Shown in pieces: positions 14,779 through 23,693 of a DNA stretch of 24,608 bases. Numbering within the stretch: position 1 is the stretch's first letter; the number at the start of each line of letters is the position of its first letter. The stretch spans positions 1 to 24,608 of the forward strand of contig WFZM01000012.1 of assembly GCA_015489565.1 (NCBI GenBank), in the 5' to 3' direction. The notes below the pieces were generated by a model. It did no database searches. It saw only the letters and a program-made list of their open reading frames with translations, and was not told the origin of the DNA. Position numbers and translations under genes: made by a program. The DNA is from Patescibacteria group bacterium. Its GTDB lineage: Bacteria > Patescibacteriota > Minisyncoccia > Phycocordibacterales > UBA2100.

Positions 14779-16575
14779 ATGACCACACAAAGCTTTAAAG
14801 ATTTTACAAATAAATATCCTCTTACAAAGACTGAGCGCTTTGAGCTTAAGCGCGCTTTTTTAAATGATAATGGAGAGATTTACACAGATAAAAGTAAAAA
14901 TACAGAGAGCTGGAAAAAGATTGTAGATGAACAAATAAAAATAAATGAAGCGCGAGCTTTTATAAAGCCTTTGATAGATACTTTGCACAGAAAACTTTTG
15001 GAAGAGTTTTTGGAAAGCTTTTCTTTAGATGAAAGTAAATTATCTGTTAGTGATAGTGGTAGAAGCTTTTCAGTATACGAAATTTATGAAAGACTCAAAA
15101 AAGGTGACGCTCAAGAAAAGAAGAAAAAGAGAACATTACTTAAAAAAGTTGAAAAACAACTAGCAGATCATTTCGCCAAAGAGTTGGCTAAATTTTCATC
15201 AGATGTTCTAGTTGGAGTAAAAGTTGATAAAAAAGGGAAAAAGAAAGAATTTAATTTATCAAAAGAAAATCTTGTAAAAGGCGAGCCGTTGTTTTACCTA
15301 ATGCTTGCCGCTGTAGAGCATGAAGATTTTACAGATTTCAAAGATTTAAAACTGTATATAGAAATTTATAGTGGTCTTACAGGTGCACTAAAAGATTTGG
15401 CAGAAAATAGGAAGCATTATTATGGCGCTCAACTAAAGCATGGACAGTATGCCACAAGGTATTTTAAGGACAATTTGGAAATATTTCTGCAAAATAAATT
15501 CTTGTTTGAAGAAAAAATAAAAAAGCATTTATCAGAATTTGCTAACTTATCTGAAAACGAAGAAATTTTTGATACAAGCGGTTACGGGAAGTTTGTAACA
15601 GACAAGGGTATAAAGGAATACAATGAAAAAATAGCAAAAATAAACTCAGAATTGAACAGAATCATTCAAAACAAACCAGAGCTTAAAAAAGAACTTCCAA
15701 GAAAATTATCCCCACTGTTTGAGTCAATAGGTTCGGAAAAGGAACAAAGATTTGAAAGCATTGATTCTTTGCAGGAGCTTGTTGATTTGTCCCAAACACT
15801 TAAAGGCTGGATTAGAAAAAGCGTGGAAACCCAAAGAGAATTCTTTAAGAGCTTTTTCTCTTATGCGGAAAATGATGAAGATTTAGAAAAAATTTACATA
15901 AAGAAAAACAATATAACAAAAATTTCTCAAGAAATTCTAGCAGATTGGCGGGCGCTATCTGGAGCATATGAAAAGAAAGATAAATTAAAATCCTTTAAAG
16001 ATATTAAAGAATATATTGAGCAAGTAAAACCTCGCGCTCTAACGCAAGGAACTTTTAGTTGGTCAGATTTTATAAATGCATGGAAGAAAAATGAATTTGC
16101 ACTTTTAGATGGTGGAGAAGCGTTTACAGAGGTAAAAGTTGGTGACATTAAAAAGAAAAATTTTGAAAAGTTAGAAGAGCTTGAGGAAAAGTTTGATGGG
16201 GCAATAGAGAAATTAAGTCAATTTAAAACCCTTGAAGAAGCTAAAAAGAGTCTAGGGGATGAATATGAAAATCTTATTGCTGATATAAAAAATTATCTTG
16301 ACCGAGCGGTAGCGATAATAAGAAGGCCAAGAGTGTTTGGAACAACAAGTGCAAACAAAAACGGCGCAGAAGAACTCCTTGACTCAATAGATTCAGAGAA
16401 AAAGCATGAAGAATTTTATGAAAGCAGAGACATGCTTTTTAGCGGAGAAGGTTTTGACCCGAGAGAAATAGATAAGGCATACAATAAAATAAGGAACTTT
16501 TTGCGCAAAGAAGAAAAAAATCCGGAAGAGCTTAGGATTACTATTCTTCCGCTTTCTTGGAAGGTTGGGATGTAA
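14779..16575 (+). CDS. cas12a: Cas12a (type V-A effector), N-terminal part, frameshifted
   Basis: The 598-residue frame carries the N-terminal half of Cas12a: the start FKDFTNKYPLTKTERFELK matches the family's FTNLYQVSKTLRFEL, ENRKHYYGAQLKHGQYATR matches the REC1 ENRKN region, and DKAYNKIRNFL corresponds to the segment just before the WED domain. It stops at 16575 right where the family motif GWDVNK should follow, and that motif is found in the -1 frame. The upstream part of that other frame is closed by TAG at 16533, so the shift lies between 16536 and 16572. A single inserted base near TTTCTT (16552-16557) would restore one protein of about 1,330 residues, a normal Cas12a length. No X-XXY-YYZ slippery site is present. 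The start is ATG 14779, not TTG 14773. Confidence 0.85.
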   Translation: MTTQSFKDFTNKYPLTKTERFELKRAFLNDNGEIYTDKSKNTESWKKIVDEQIKINEARAFIKPLIDTLHRKLLEEFLESFSLDESKLSVSDSGRSFSVYEIYERLKKGDAQEKKKKRTLLKKVEKQLADHFAKELAKFSSDVLVGVKVDKKGKKKEFNLSKENLVKGEPLFYLMLAAVEHEDFTDFKDLKLYIEIYSGLTGALKDLAENRKHYYGAQLKHGQYATRYFKDNLEIFLQNKFLFEEKIKKHLSEFANLSENEEIFDTSGYGKFVTDKGIKEYNEKIAKINSELNRIIQNKPELKKELPRKLSPLFESIGSEKEQRFESIDSLQELVDLSQTLKGWIRKSVETQREFFKSFFSYAENDEDLEKIYIKKNNITKISQEILADWRALSGAYEKKDKLKSFKDIKEYIEQVKPRALTQGTFSWSDFINAWKKNEFALLDGGEAFTEVKVGDIKKKNFEKLEELEEKFDGAIEKLSQFKTLEEAKKSLGDEYENLIADIKNYLDRAVAIIRRPRVFGTTSANKNGAEELLDSIDSEKKHEEFYESRDMLFSGEGFDPREIDKAYNKIRNFLRKEEKNPEELRITILPLSWKVGM

Positions 16576-18785
16576 ACAAAGTTGGAGATAAATTAGGCTT
16601 TTTCGTAAAAGATAGGAAAGATAATATTTATCTGGCAGTTTCCAAAATGGCTCATCAGAGTGAAATTGGAAAATATGTTAAAAAGGCTTACAAAAACCCC
16701 GTGGAATGCGATGGTGATTTTTGCATTGCGCTTGTAAAAACAATGGGAGACCCCGGAAAAGATGTAACAACTTATTTTAGAATTGATGGAAAAGTAGAGA
16801 GAAAAGTAAAAGATATTGACAAGGTACGCGAGCAATATTGGGATCCTGAAATTTATAAAATGTATAAAGAAGTTGCAGATAAATACGACGGCAAAGGATT
16901 TACTCCACTTTATTGGACAAAAGAAGTTGCAGGAGAAGAAAAACTAAACAAATTTATTAGTTACTTTGCAGAACTTGCAAAAGAGTATCAGTGGGAAAAT
17001 AACAAACTTCAACTGCAGCTCAAGGATTCTTATAACTCATGGCAAGAATTCATAGATGATATAAAAAGACAAGCTTACATTTTCAAATGGCATGCGATAG
17101 AAGAAGCTGTTGTAAAAGACTGGATAGAAGATGAAAAAATATTTTTGTTTAAAGTTTGCAACAAGGATTTATGTCCTCGCTCAGGCAAAAACACGGGCAA
17201 ATGGAATGCTCATACAATAATTTTTAAGGAGTTGTTTAGTAATGAGAATATCTCTCAAACTTGTATCCCTACAAGGCTTGGGGCATATGCTAAGATATTT
17301 GTTCGTCCAGCAAAAGAGCAAGAAAGGCTTATTGAAAGCAAAGACAAGGAGGGGCGTTTACTTAAAAGAGAGGACGGATCGCAGGAATATGAACACCACA
17401 GATATTCAGAGACTAAGTTTATATTCCACATACCTGTATTTTTAAACCAGTGCACAACCGGTTCAAACAACAAAACAGAATTTAACAGAGAAATAAGTAA
17501 AGTTATAAGCTCGGCAGATAATTTACACATTATTGGAGTTGACAGAGGCGAAAAGCATCTCTTGTATAAATCAGTTATAGATAAAGAGGGGAATATAGTT
17601 CTGGAGCCTCATTCTCTAAATGAAATAGATGGAGTTGATTATAAAAAGATTCTAAAAGAAGCTGAAAAACAGATGGATGAAAATACCAAAAGATGGCTTA
17701 CCGTAGGAGATATAAAAACTAAAAAAGAGGGCTACTTGAGTAAAGTAATGGGAATACTCTCAAAAGATGTTGTAAACAATAACGCTATTGTAGTGCTTGA
17801 AGACTTAAACTTTGGATTTGCGCGCAAAAGAGGTGGTCAGTTTAAAGCAAGTGTGTATCAGCAATTCCAAGCAAAGCTTTTAAGCAAATTGGGATTTTTG
17901 ATAGACAAAGATAGATTTCTTGAAAGAGCGAAAGATAAGTATCAATTGAAAGAAGAAGTAAAAGGTAAACTTTCTGAAAATACACCCCAGCTTACAGAAA
18001 GCGATACAGAAATAGCCTTCTCAGATTTGAGGGGCCAGCACGGAGTTGTGTTTTTTATCAATCCTGCACATACATCAACAACCTGTCCAAAATGCGGTTG
18101 GTTTAAAGAAATAAACAATGTTCACTATTCAGGAATTAAAAATACAGCAGAGGAATACAATAAAAACGGCTTCAAAATATTCAAAAAAGATGATTACTTT
18201 GAAATAGAATATAAAGTCACGCATGAGACAAAAGATGAAAATAAAAGAAAAATCAAAAAAGAGTTTACAAGGAAAATCACAACGAATGTAGACAGATGGT
18301 ATTTTGACTCGTCAAGCAAAACATATCATTTTATATCTTCTGATGACCTGAATAAATTCTTAGAAAAATTATTTACCACTGGATTTGAAGAAAATGAATT
18401 TACATTCTTTACTTCAAAAGCAGAAGGTTTTGGGCTTGACGATTTGGAAGGGGATTTGTTTGAGAAAATTTATAAAAAACAGGAGAACGAGACAAACTGG
18501 AAAGCATTTGTGTTTGCAATAAACAGGGTATTTGCAATAAGGAATAATGTCTCAGAAAAATATGCAGATGAAAATGAGGTAGATGTAAGAGAGCAAGACT
18601 TTGCACATTGCCCTGAATGCGGATTTGACACAAGAAAAGACGATAAAATAAAAGACGGCGACGCGCTCGGAGCATACAACATTGCGCGAAAAGGGCAAAT
18701 TGTTCTTCAAAGAATCAAAGAAAATCCAGATAATCCGGATTTAAATATAAGCAGATATGATTGGATGAGGTTTGTGAAAGATTAA
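16557..18785 (+). CDS. cas12a: Cas12a, C-terminal nuclease part, frameshifted
   Basis: The 742-codon frame carries the WED-III, RuvC, bridge-helix and Nuc parts of Cas12a, the RNA-guided DNA nuclease. In order: EGWDVNK at the beginning, FLFKVCNKDL (WED/PI side), RuvC-I IIGVDRGEKHLLY (D329 of this fragment), bridge helix around KRWLTVGDIKTKKEGYLSKV, RuvC-II IVVLEDLNFGF (E415), an arginine in AIRNNVSE like the Nuc arginine, and RuvC-III GDALGAYNIARKG (D702). All three catalytic acids are intact. Unlike Fn/As/Lb Cas12a it has two cysteine pairs, TTCPKCGW (C510, C513) and HCPECGF (C685, C688), forming a likely zinc ribbon. TTG 16557 is only the first possible start in this frame; the real N-terminus is presumably the previous ORF. 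Confidence 0.87.
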   Translation: MEGWDVNKVGDKLGFFVKDRKDNIYLAVSKMAHQSEIGKYVKKAYKNPVECDGDFCIALVKTMGDPGKDVTTYFRIDGKVERKVKDIDKVREQYWDPEIYKMYKEVADKYDGKGFTPLYWTKEVAGEEKLNKFISYFAELAKEYQWENNKLQLQLKDSYNSWQEFIDDIKRQAYIFKWHAIEEAVVKDWIEDEKIFLFKVCNKDLCPRSGKNTGKWNAHTIIFKELFSNENISQTCIPTRLGAYAKIFVRPAKEQERLIESKDKEGRLLKREDGSQEYEHHRYSETKFIFHIPVFLNQCTTGSNNKTEFNREISKVISSADNLHIIGVDRGEKHLLYKSVIDKEGNIVLEPHSLNEIDGVDYKKILKEAEKQMDENTKRWLTVGDIKTKKEGYLSKVMGILSKDVVNNNAIVVLEDLNFGFARKRGGQFKASVYQQFQAKLLSKLGFLIDKDRFLERAKDKYQLKEEVKGKLSENTPQLTESDTEIAFSDLRGQHGVVFFINPAHTSTTCPKCGWFKEINNVHYSGIKNTAEEYNKNGFKIFKKDDYFEIEYKVTHETKDENKRKIKKEFTRKITTNVDRWYFDSSSKTYHFISSDDLNKFLEKLFTTGFEENEFTFFTSKAEGFGLDDLEGDLFEKIYKKQENETNWKAFVFAINRVFAIRNNVSEKYADENEVDVREQDFAHCPECGFDTRKDDKIKDGDALGAYNIARKGQIVLQRIKENPDNPDLNISRYDWMRFVKD

Positions 18786-18825
18786 TCATTAAATCATTAT
18801 TGGTATTATTAATATAGACAGCATT

Positions 18826-21800
18826 ATGACAAATAAGACAAATAAATATCAATATACGCGAACTATTGTATTTGGTGGCAAGTTGCGCAGCGGTTCAATT
18901 GGGCAAGTTTCGAAGATTTCCTTTGATGAAGTGAAAGAATTATTAAAGGAATTATTTGCTAATTTGCAAAATTTGCAAGATAGTTATGAAAAGTTTGTCT
19001 TTTTTGAAAACGATGAAGGAGAGAAGCGAGTTTCAAAATTTGTTGAACTTAAAAAGCAGTTTTTACGAGAGTATGCAAGCGAATATTTATACAAAGGTAA
19101 AAATGTAAATAATAAAAATTTTACCGCAGACAAGATTGAACGTTCCTTAAAATTATTTTCACAAAAAAATGAGATACTCAAAGAGTTTATAAATAACTTG
19201 GAAAAAATTTTGAACAGGTTTGATCATCCGGCAGGCGTTGCGCAAGGTGATGCTATGCGCAAGAGCTCAATTGCAATATATATAAAGTCTCTTAATAAGA
19301 AAGATGCTTTTCCTTTTTTTGAACTTTTATCAAACATGGGCAAAAACACCAAAAATGGAAATTATGAAAATGATTTTCGTATAAGTGTAGAGCTTACAAA
19401 ACGAACTTTGGATAAGTTATTGCCGGTAACAGCAAAATCAAACTATGGTATCGAAATAGCAAGAGCGAGTTTGAATTACTTTACCGTTGATAAAAATGCG
19501 CATAAGTATCATAAGAAAAGTTTTGATGAGATATTGTCAGAAGCGCGTTCAATGCTATATGATGACAAAAGATCACCAAGGGAGTGGTTCAGAAATTATC
19601 AGCTTGTGAGACAGTCAGGACTTGAAGAATATCTAAATGATAAAGGGCTCTCAAAAATATCGTTGGAAGGGCTTTATCAAGAGATGAAAACATACAAAGC
19701 AAAAGAAAAACAGAAGTTAAATGAACTTGTTGATAAATACCTTTCTCAAGGCGAAGGTGGCAAGGACTTATTTATACAAGAAGCATCCACATTGAAATTG
19801 TTTAATAATAACATTGCGACGCTAAGGAAATTTTTTGACAGAAAAAGAGAGATTCATGAATTAAACAAAGAGTATCAAAAGACGAATAACTACAAGTTAA
19901 AAAATAAACTTAGTAATTTACGAAAAGCAACGGGAAACTTTTTCCGAGATAAAAGATACGGTTTTAACATATATGTGTCGTTTTGTAATGATTTATATAA
20001 AGATATTGCAATTATCCGTGGAAAAGAAAAAGCGAAAATAGTACAACTTCTCTTAGAGCAAGAGGAGGCGAGATTGTTAAAATATTGGGCGTTATTTTAT
20101 GAAGAAGACGGTAAAGGCAAGGGAGTGGTGCTTATACCCAAAGAAAAAAGGCAAAAGGCTCGCGCTTTCTTGCGCCAAAAAACAGCTAACCCGGGTGATA
20201 AATATGCCTTATCGGAATTGCAGTCGCTAACAGCAAAAGCTATAAGAAAACGTATACAGCAAGATTTCCCTGAGAAGACAGTACAATTGTATAATTCAGA
20301 ATATGAGCAAAAGCGTATACAATTATTTAAAGATGCACTTGTTGGAACAGGAGAGTTTTCTGGCATTAATTATGAGATTCCCGATGAAATTGAAGATTAT
20401 ATTAATGAAATTATAAAGAAAAATTATTCAACATTTGAGCAATTTAGAGAAGATTTAGAAAAAGTTTTTTATGTTTCAAAGAAATATGCTTTTGATAGTG
20501 CAGATAATATAAAAGAGTTTGCAGATAAATTTAATGGCATTTTTATAACCATTTCGGGTTATGATTTTGAAAGAAGTATTACAGGTGATAAAAAGGAATT
20601 TACCAAAGTATGGGAAAAATATTGGAGTAACGAAAACAAAAGCAACAATTATCCATTGCGTATAAATCCTGAAATTAGAATTTTTGTCCGACCAAAACAA
20701 AAAGATAAACACCCAGAAAGTAGATTTTCAAGGGACACGATACACTTACATTTTAGTATTACTGACAATGCGGCTAGCAAAGAATTTATTCCGCCACTCA
20801 TTCATGAAAAAGAGGTAGAAAAATATATAGATAAGTTTAACATAGAAATAATTGATCCATATATTGCCGACTTGGATAGGAAAAATAAGCTTTGGTACTA
20901 TGGTATAGATAGAGGCAATCAAGAACTTGCAACATTGGGTATAGTAAGGTGGACCCAAGAACAATACAAAGTAATGGTAGGGGAAAATGAAGTGAGTTAC
21001 AACAAACCAGATTTTGCGAAAATTGATGTATATGTTCCAAAGGACTTGTTTGCAAGTAAAGCAATTTACACAAGCAAAAAAGCGGAAAAGGAAGGCAAGA
21101 AAAAGGAGGTAATTTTTTATAAAAATCCGTCACTTTTTCTAAAAACTGATGAAGATTTTGATAAATACACTATCAAAAAGCAAGTATCATTTATAGACCT
21201 AACAACTGCAAAACTTATAAACGGCAGGATTGTGTTATATGGTGATATTTCAAGTTATTTGAAGCTCAAGCAATTAAATGCAAGTAGAAAAATGTTTACT
21301 AACAAAACAAGAATTAAAGAAGGGGCAGAAGTGATTTTAGAGAAAAGCAATATATTTGTTTTGCCGAATAAAGATAGTGAACGTCAACAATACACTTATT
21401 TGTGTTATGTTCTTCCTCAAACGTGGCTACATGATATAGGTAAAGAAAATTTGGCAAAATTACAAGAGATTTTACAAAGTAACCTTGTAAAGCTCTGGAG
21501 CGAACATCAGTCTAAAACCATACAAGAGGTAAGCATGGATAACATTAATGCGCTCAGAAACACTATTACTGCAAACATTGTTGGTATTATTAAATATCTG
21601 TTTAATAAGTATCCAGGAGTAATAAATATGGAAAACTTAATGGCAGACACTGGCGGTGTGCATTCCGATAAAAACCCTGAAAATATAGAAAGGCAACTGG
21701 AGTGGGGTCTTTATAGGAGTTTCCAAAAACTTGGACTAGTACCGCCGAGAATACGCTCAAAAATCTTTCTGCAAAAAAATATGAAAGAAAAACGATTTGG

Positions 21801-22053
21801 TGTAATGCACTTTGTGCCAACAAAAGAAACAAGTGCGCGTTGCCCAAGGTGTCTTACAAAAGCAGAGGTTGCAAAAAGGGAGGCGGATAAGTGGGGCGAG
21901 CATGCCTTTGAATGTACAAATGCAAATTGCGGTTTTTCCACCAAAGATGTAACATGTCGTTTTGAGTTTGTGCCAGTAAAAAATTCTGATGATGTTGCTG
22001 CTTGCAATATTGCTAATCCTAAGTTTGCTGCAATTATACAAGATCAGAAATAG
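18826..22053 (+). CDS. Second type V effector, Cas12a2/Cms1-like nuclease
   Basis: An intact 1,075-residue protein 40 nt after cas12a. The start NKTNKYQYTRTIVFGGKL follows the Cas12a-type N-terminus. The C-terminal third has RuvC-I YGIDRGNQELATLGI (D695), RuvC-II INMENL (E936), the zinc ribbon CPRC (C1006, C1009) with CTNANC (C1030, C1035), and RuvC-III SDDVAACNIA (D1056). From memory, the GIDRG-x-x-x-LATL string, ANIVGIIKYLFNKY before RuvC-II and FGVMHFVP before the zinc ribbon agree closely with Sulfuricurvum Cas12a2 and much less with Cas12a. Cas12a2 is known as a crRNA-guided, RNA-activated nuclease that degrades DNA and RNA and causes abortive infection. This protein is about 100 residues shorter. 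A separate Cms1-like branch remains possible, and RNA activation is not proven here. Confidence 0.78.
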   Translation: MTNKTNKYQYTRTIVFGGKLRSGSIGQVSKISFDEVKELLKELFANLQNLQDSYEKFVFFENDEGEKRVSKFVELKKQFLREYASEYLYKGKNVNNKNFTADKIERSLKLFSQKNEILKEFINNLEKILNRFDHPAGVAQGDAMRKSSIAIYIKSLNKKDAFPFFELLSNMGKNTKNGNYENDFRISVELTKRTLDKLLPVTAKSNYGIEIARASLNYFTVDKNAHKYHKKSFDEILSEARSMLYDDKRSPREWFRNYQLVRQSGLEEYLNDKGLSKISLEGLYQEMKTYKAKEKQKLNELVDKYLSQGEGGKDLFIQEASTLKLFNNNIATLRKFFDRKREIHELNKEYQKTNNYKLKNKLSNLRKATGNFFRDKRYGFNIYVSFCNDLYKDIAIIRGKEKAKIVQLLLEQEEARLLKYWALFYEEDGKGKGVVLIPKEKRQKARAFLRQKTANPGDKYALSELQSLTAKAIRKRIQQDFPEKTVQLYNSEYEQKRIQLFKDALVGTGEFSGINYEIPDEIEDYINEIIKKNYSTFEQFREDLEKVFYVSKKYAFDSADNIKEFADKFNGIFITISGYDFERSITGDKKEFTKVWEKYWSNENKSNNYPLRINPEIRIFVRPKQKDKHPESRFSRDTIHLHFSITDNAASKEFIPPLIHEKEVEKYIDKFNIEIIDPYIADLDRKNKLWYYGIDRGNQELATLGIVRWTQEQYKVMVGENEVSYNKPDFAKIDVYVPKDLFASKAIYTSKKAEKEGKKKEVIFYKNPSLFLKTDEDFDKYTIKKQVSFIDLTTAKLINGRIVLYGDISSYLKLKQLNASRKMFTNKTRIKEGAEVILEKSNIFVLPNKDSERQQYTYLCYVLPQTWLHDIGKENLAKLQEILQSNLVKLWSEHQSKTIQEVSMDNINALRNTITANIVGIIKYLFNKYPGVINMENLMADTGGVHSDKNPENIERQLEWGLYRSFQKLGLVPPRIRSKIFLQKNMKEKRFGVMHFVPTKETSARCPRCLTKAEVAKREADKWGEHAFECTNANCGFSTKDVTCRFEFVPVKNSDDVAACNIANPKFAAIIQDQK

Positions 22054-22063
22054 TACATCTTAT

Positions 22064-22092
22064 TTGACATATAGTCAAAAATATTGTAAAAT
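22064..22092 (+). promoter_or_regulatory. Strong promoter of cas4-cas1-cas2
   Basis: TTGACA (22064-22069) and TAAAAT (22087-22092) with exactly 17 nt between them are the best sigma-70-like pair in the window. The -35 lies in a small palindrome, TTTGAC-ATATA-GTCAAA (22063-22079), and the -10 overlaps the left arm of a larger inverted repeat, so a repressor could act here. Confidence 0.7.
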
Positions 22093-22132
22093 ACTCACGC
22101 TGAAAATGTTTGTAGTTTAGCGTGAGTATTTT
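22088..22132 (+). promoter_or_regulatory. 14-bp inverted repeat across the cas4 promoter (operator or terminator)
   Basis: AAAATACTCACGCT (22088-22101) is the exact reverse complement of 22119-22132. In RNA coming from cas12a2 it would fold into a hairpin ending in TTTT, a terminator-like shape. In RNA begun at the local promoter (start about 22099) the left arm would be missing. It could therefore end effector transcripts, or act at DNA level as an operator. Confidence 0.7.
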
Positions 22133-22136
22133 GCTT

Positions 22137-22682
22137 ATGGGTGAAGACTACATTACATTTACGCAAATAAATGACTTTTTGTATTCACCGGCGTCTTTGT
22201 ATATGCACGGGTCTTTTGCAGATAAAGCATCCGGGTCATTTAAAGCAAAAGCACAAATTGCCGGTACATTGGAGCACGAAGCTATAGAAGAAGGGCGGTA
22301 TAGCAGTCATAAGGATATATTGCAAGCAAAGACAATTTACTCCGAGAAATATAAAATTCTTGGCAAAATAGATATTTTTAACACAAAAACAGGTGAGCTT
22401 ATAGAGCGAAAGAACAGAGTTTCTGCAATCTATCGCGGGCTTGTGTATCAAGTTTGGGCGCAGTATTTTGCTCTGCGTGAGATGGGCTATGATGTTAAGA
22501 AATTATACATATACTCAAAGCAGGACAATAAAAAGTATGAAATCAAAAAACCTACTCAAAAAGATGAAGAAGAATTTGCAGACTTGTTGAGAAAAATGCG
22601 CACCATGAACCCGATGGAGCTTCTGCAACATTCTGCAGATGCAAATGCAAAGCAAAGTATTTATGGCGAACTTGCATGGTAA
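22137..22682 (+). CDS. cas4: Cas4 nuclease, cysteine-free
   Basis: Cas4 is a RecB-like nuclease that trims prespacers and helps choose the PAM during spacer acquisition with Cas1-Cas2. The 181-residue product has the RecB-type residues: H47 in GTLEHEA, D79 in GKIDIF, E90 and K92 in LIERKNRV, and Q105 in YQVWAQY. Typical Cas4 proteins bind a 4Fe-4S cluster by one N-terminal and three C-terminal cysteines; here there is no cysteine at all. The N-terminal site reads FLYSPASLY where many have YCPRxxY, and the end reads AKQSIYGELAW where CxxCxYxxLC is expected. I prefer ATG 22137; the upstream GTG 22122 lies in the inverted repeat. The gene overlaps cas1 by 7 nt. Confidence 0.9.
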   Translation: MGEDYITFTQINDFLYSPASLYMHGSFADKASGSFKAKAQIAGTLEHEAIEEGRYSSHKDILQAKTIYSEKYKILGKIDIFNTKTGELIERKNRVSAIYRGLVYQVWAQYFALREMGYDVKKLYIYSKQDNKKYEIKKPTQKDEEEFADLLRKMRTMNPMELLQHSADANAKQSIYGELAW

Positions 22683-23674
22683 AAAATAAAAAATGGCTTA
22701 TGATACAAGCAACAGACTTTGAAGAAAAACAAATCATTTTCATAGACCCCAAAGAAGGTGAAGGTAAATTTGGGCTCAAAATCCAAAACAGCAATCTGCT
22801 GATGACGAGAAATGATAAACCCGAGAACAAGGTGCGCTTGCATGCCATTTTGGCGATTTACATAATCGGTGATTTAACTCTTACGACACGCTTCATAGAT
22901 CAAGCGCAGAAAAATAACATCTCCATATTTTTTCTAAAAAGAAATATGGGGCATTATGGCGCAATATCAAGCGGTGCTGAGGCGAACTATCTGGTGCGCC
23001 AAAGGCAGTATGAGCTTAGTAGAAAAGAAGAACTTGAACTCGCCAAACACCTCGTCAAAAACAAAGTTAAAAATCAAGCACGACTTCTCAAAGAACAAAA
23101 AAGTGCGGATTTCAAAAAGCTTTTAACTGCGATTGATAAGGCAAAAGACAACAAAGAGCTTTTGGGATTGGAAGGCAACTATGCAAAAAAGTTCTTTAAG
23201 GAGTATTTTAAAGAAATTAACTGGAGGCGCAGGGCGCCACGCACGCGCGAAGATATTCCAAATCTTTTGCTCGATATAGGTTATACCATCTTGTTTAACT
23301 TTATTGAGTCTGTTTTGCGTCTTTATGGCTTTGATATTTACAAAGGGGTTTACCACAAACTTTTCTTTGCCAGAAAGTCGCTCGTTACAGACTTGCAGGA
23401 GCCGTTTAGGTGTCTGGTGGACAAGGCACTTCTTAAGGGTTATAGGTTGGGCGTTGTTAATGAAGGTGATTTTAAATTCAATACAAAGAAGCGAGAATTT
23501 GAGTTGCCGTGGAAGCATTCGGCAAAGTATTACCGTCTTTTCAGTGAGGAGATAATGGAACGCAAGATAGAAATTTTTTATTTCATACAAGCTTTCTATA
23601 GGCATGTGATGTTGCCGGAAAGCAACAAGTTAAAGAATTTTAACATAAACAAAGATTATAAAAATAATAGATAG
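22676..23674 (+). CDS. cas1: Cas1 integrase
   Basis: Cas1 is the metal-dependent integrase that, with Cas2, inserts new spacers at the leader end of the array. The 332-residue product has an N-terminal beta domain and the helical catalytic domain: E166 in LLGLEGNYAKKFF, H227 in GVYHKLFFARKSL, and D239/E242 in TDLQEPFR match the conserved Glu-His-Asp set. Length is normal and the frame is intact. The ATG overlaps the end of cas4 (ATGGTAA), which suggests translational coupling; no Shine-Dalgarno is seen. A 68-codon ORF separates it from cas2, whereas cas1 and cas2 are usually adjacent. Confidence 0.96.
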   Translation: MVKNKKWLMIQATDFEEKQIIFIDPKEGEGKFGLKIQNSNLLMTRNDKPENKVRLHAILAIYIIGDLTLTTRFIDQAQKNNISIFFLKRNMGHYGAISSGAEANYLVRQRQYELSRKEELELAKHLVKNKVKNQARLLKEQKSADFKKLLTAIDKAKDNKELLGLEGNYAKKFFKEYFKEINWRRRAPRTREDIPNLLLDIGYTILFNFIESVLRLYGFDIYKGVYHKLFFARKSLVTDLQEPFRCLVDKALLKGYRLGVVNEGDFKFNTKKREFELPWKHSAKYYRLFSEEIMERKIEIFYFIQAFYRHVMLPESNKLKNFNINKDYKNNR

Positions 23675-23693
23675 TGGATAAAAATATTGGCTT

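Noticed and set aside
16536..16575. Programmed -1 frameshift in cas12a
   Set aside because: In the reading frame used, no X-XXY-YYZ heptamer occurs in the window where both frames are open, and no clear downstream stimulatory structure was seen; a simple indel explains it better.
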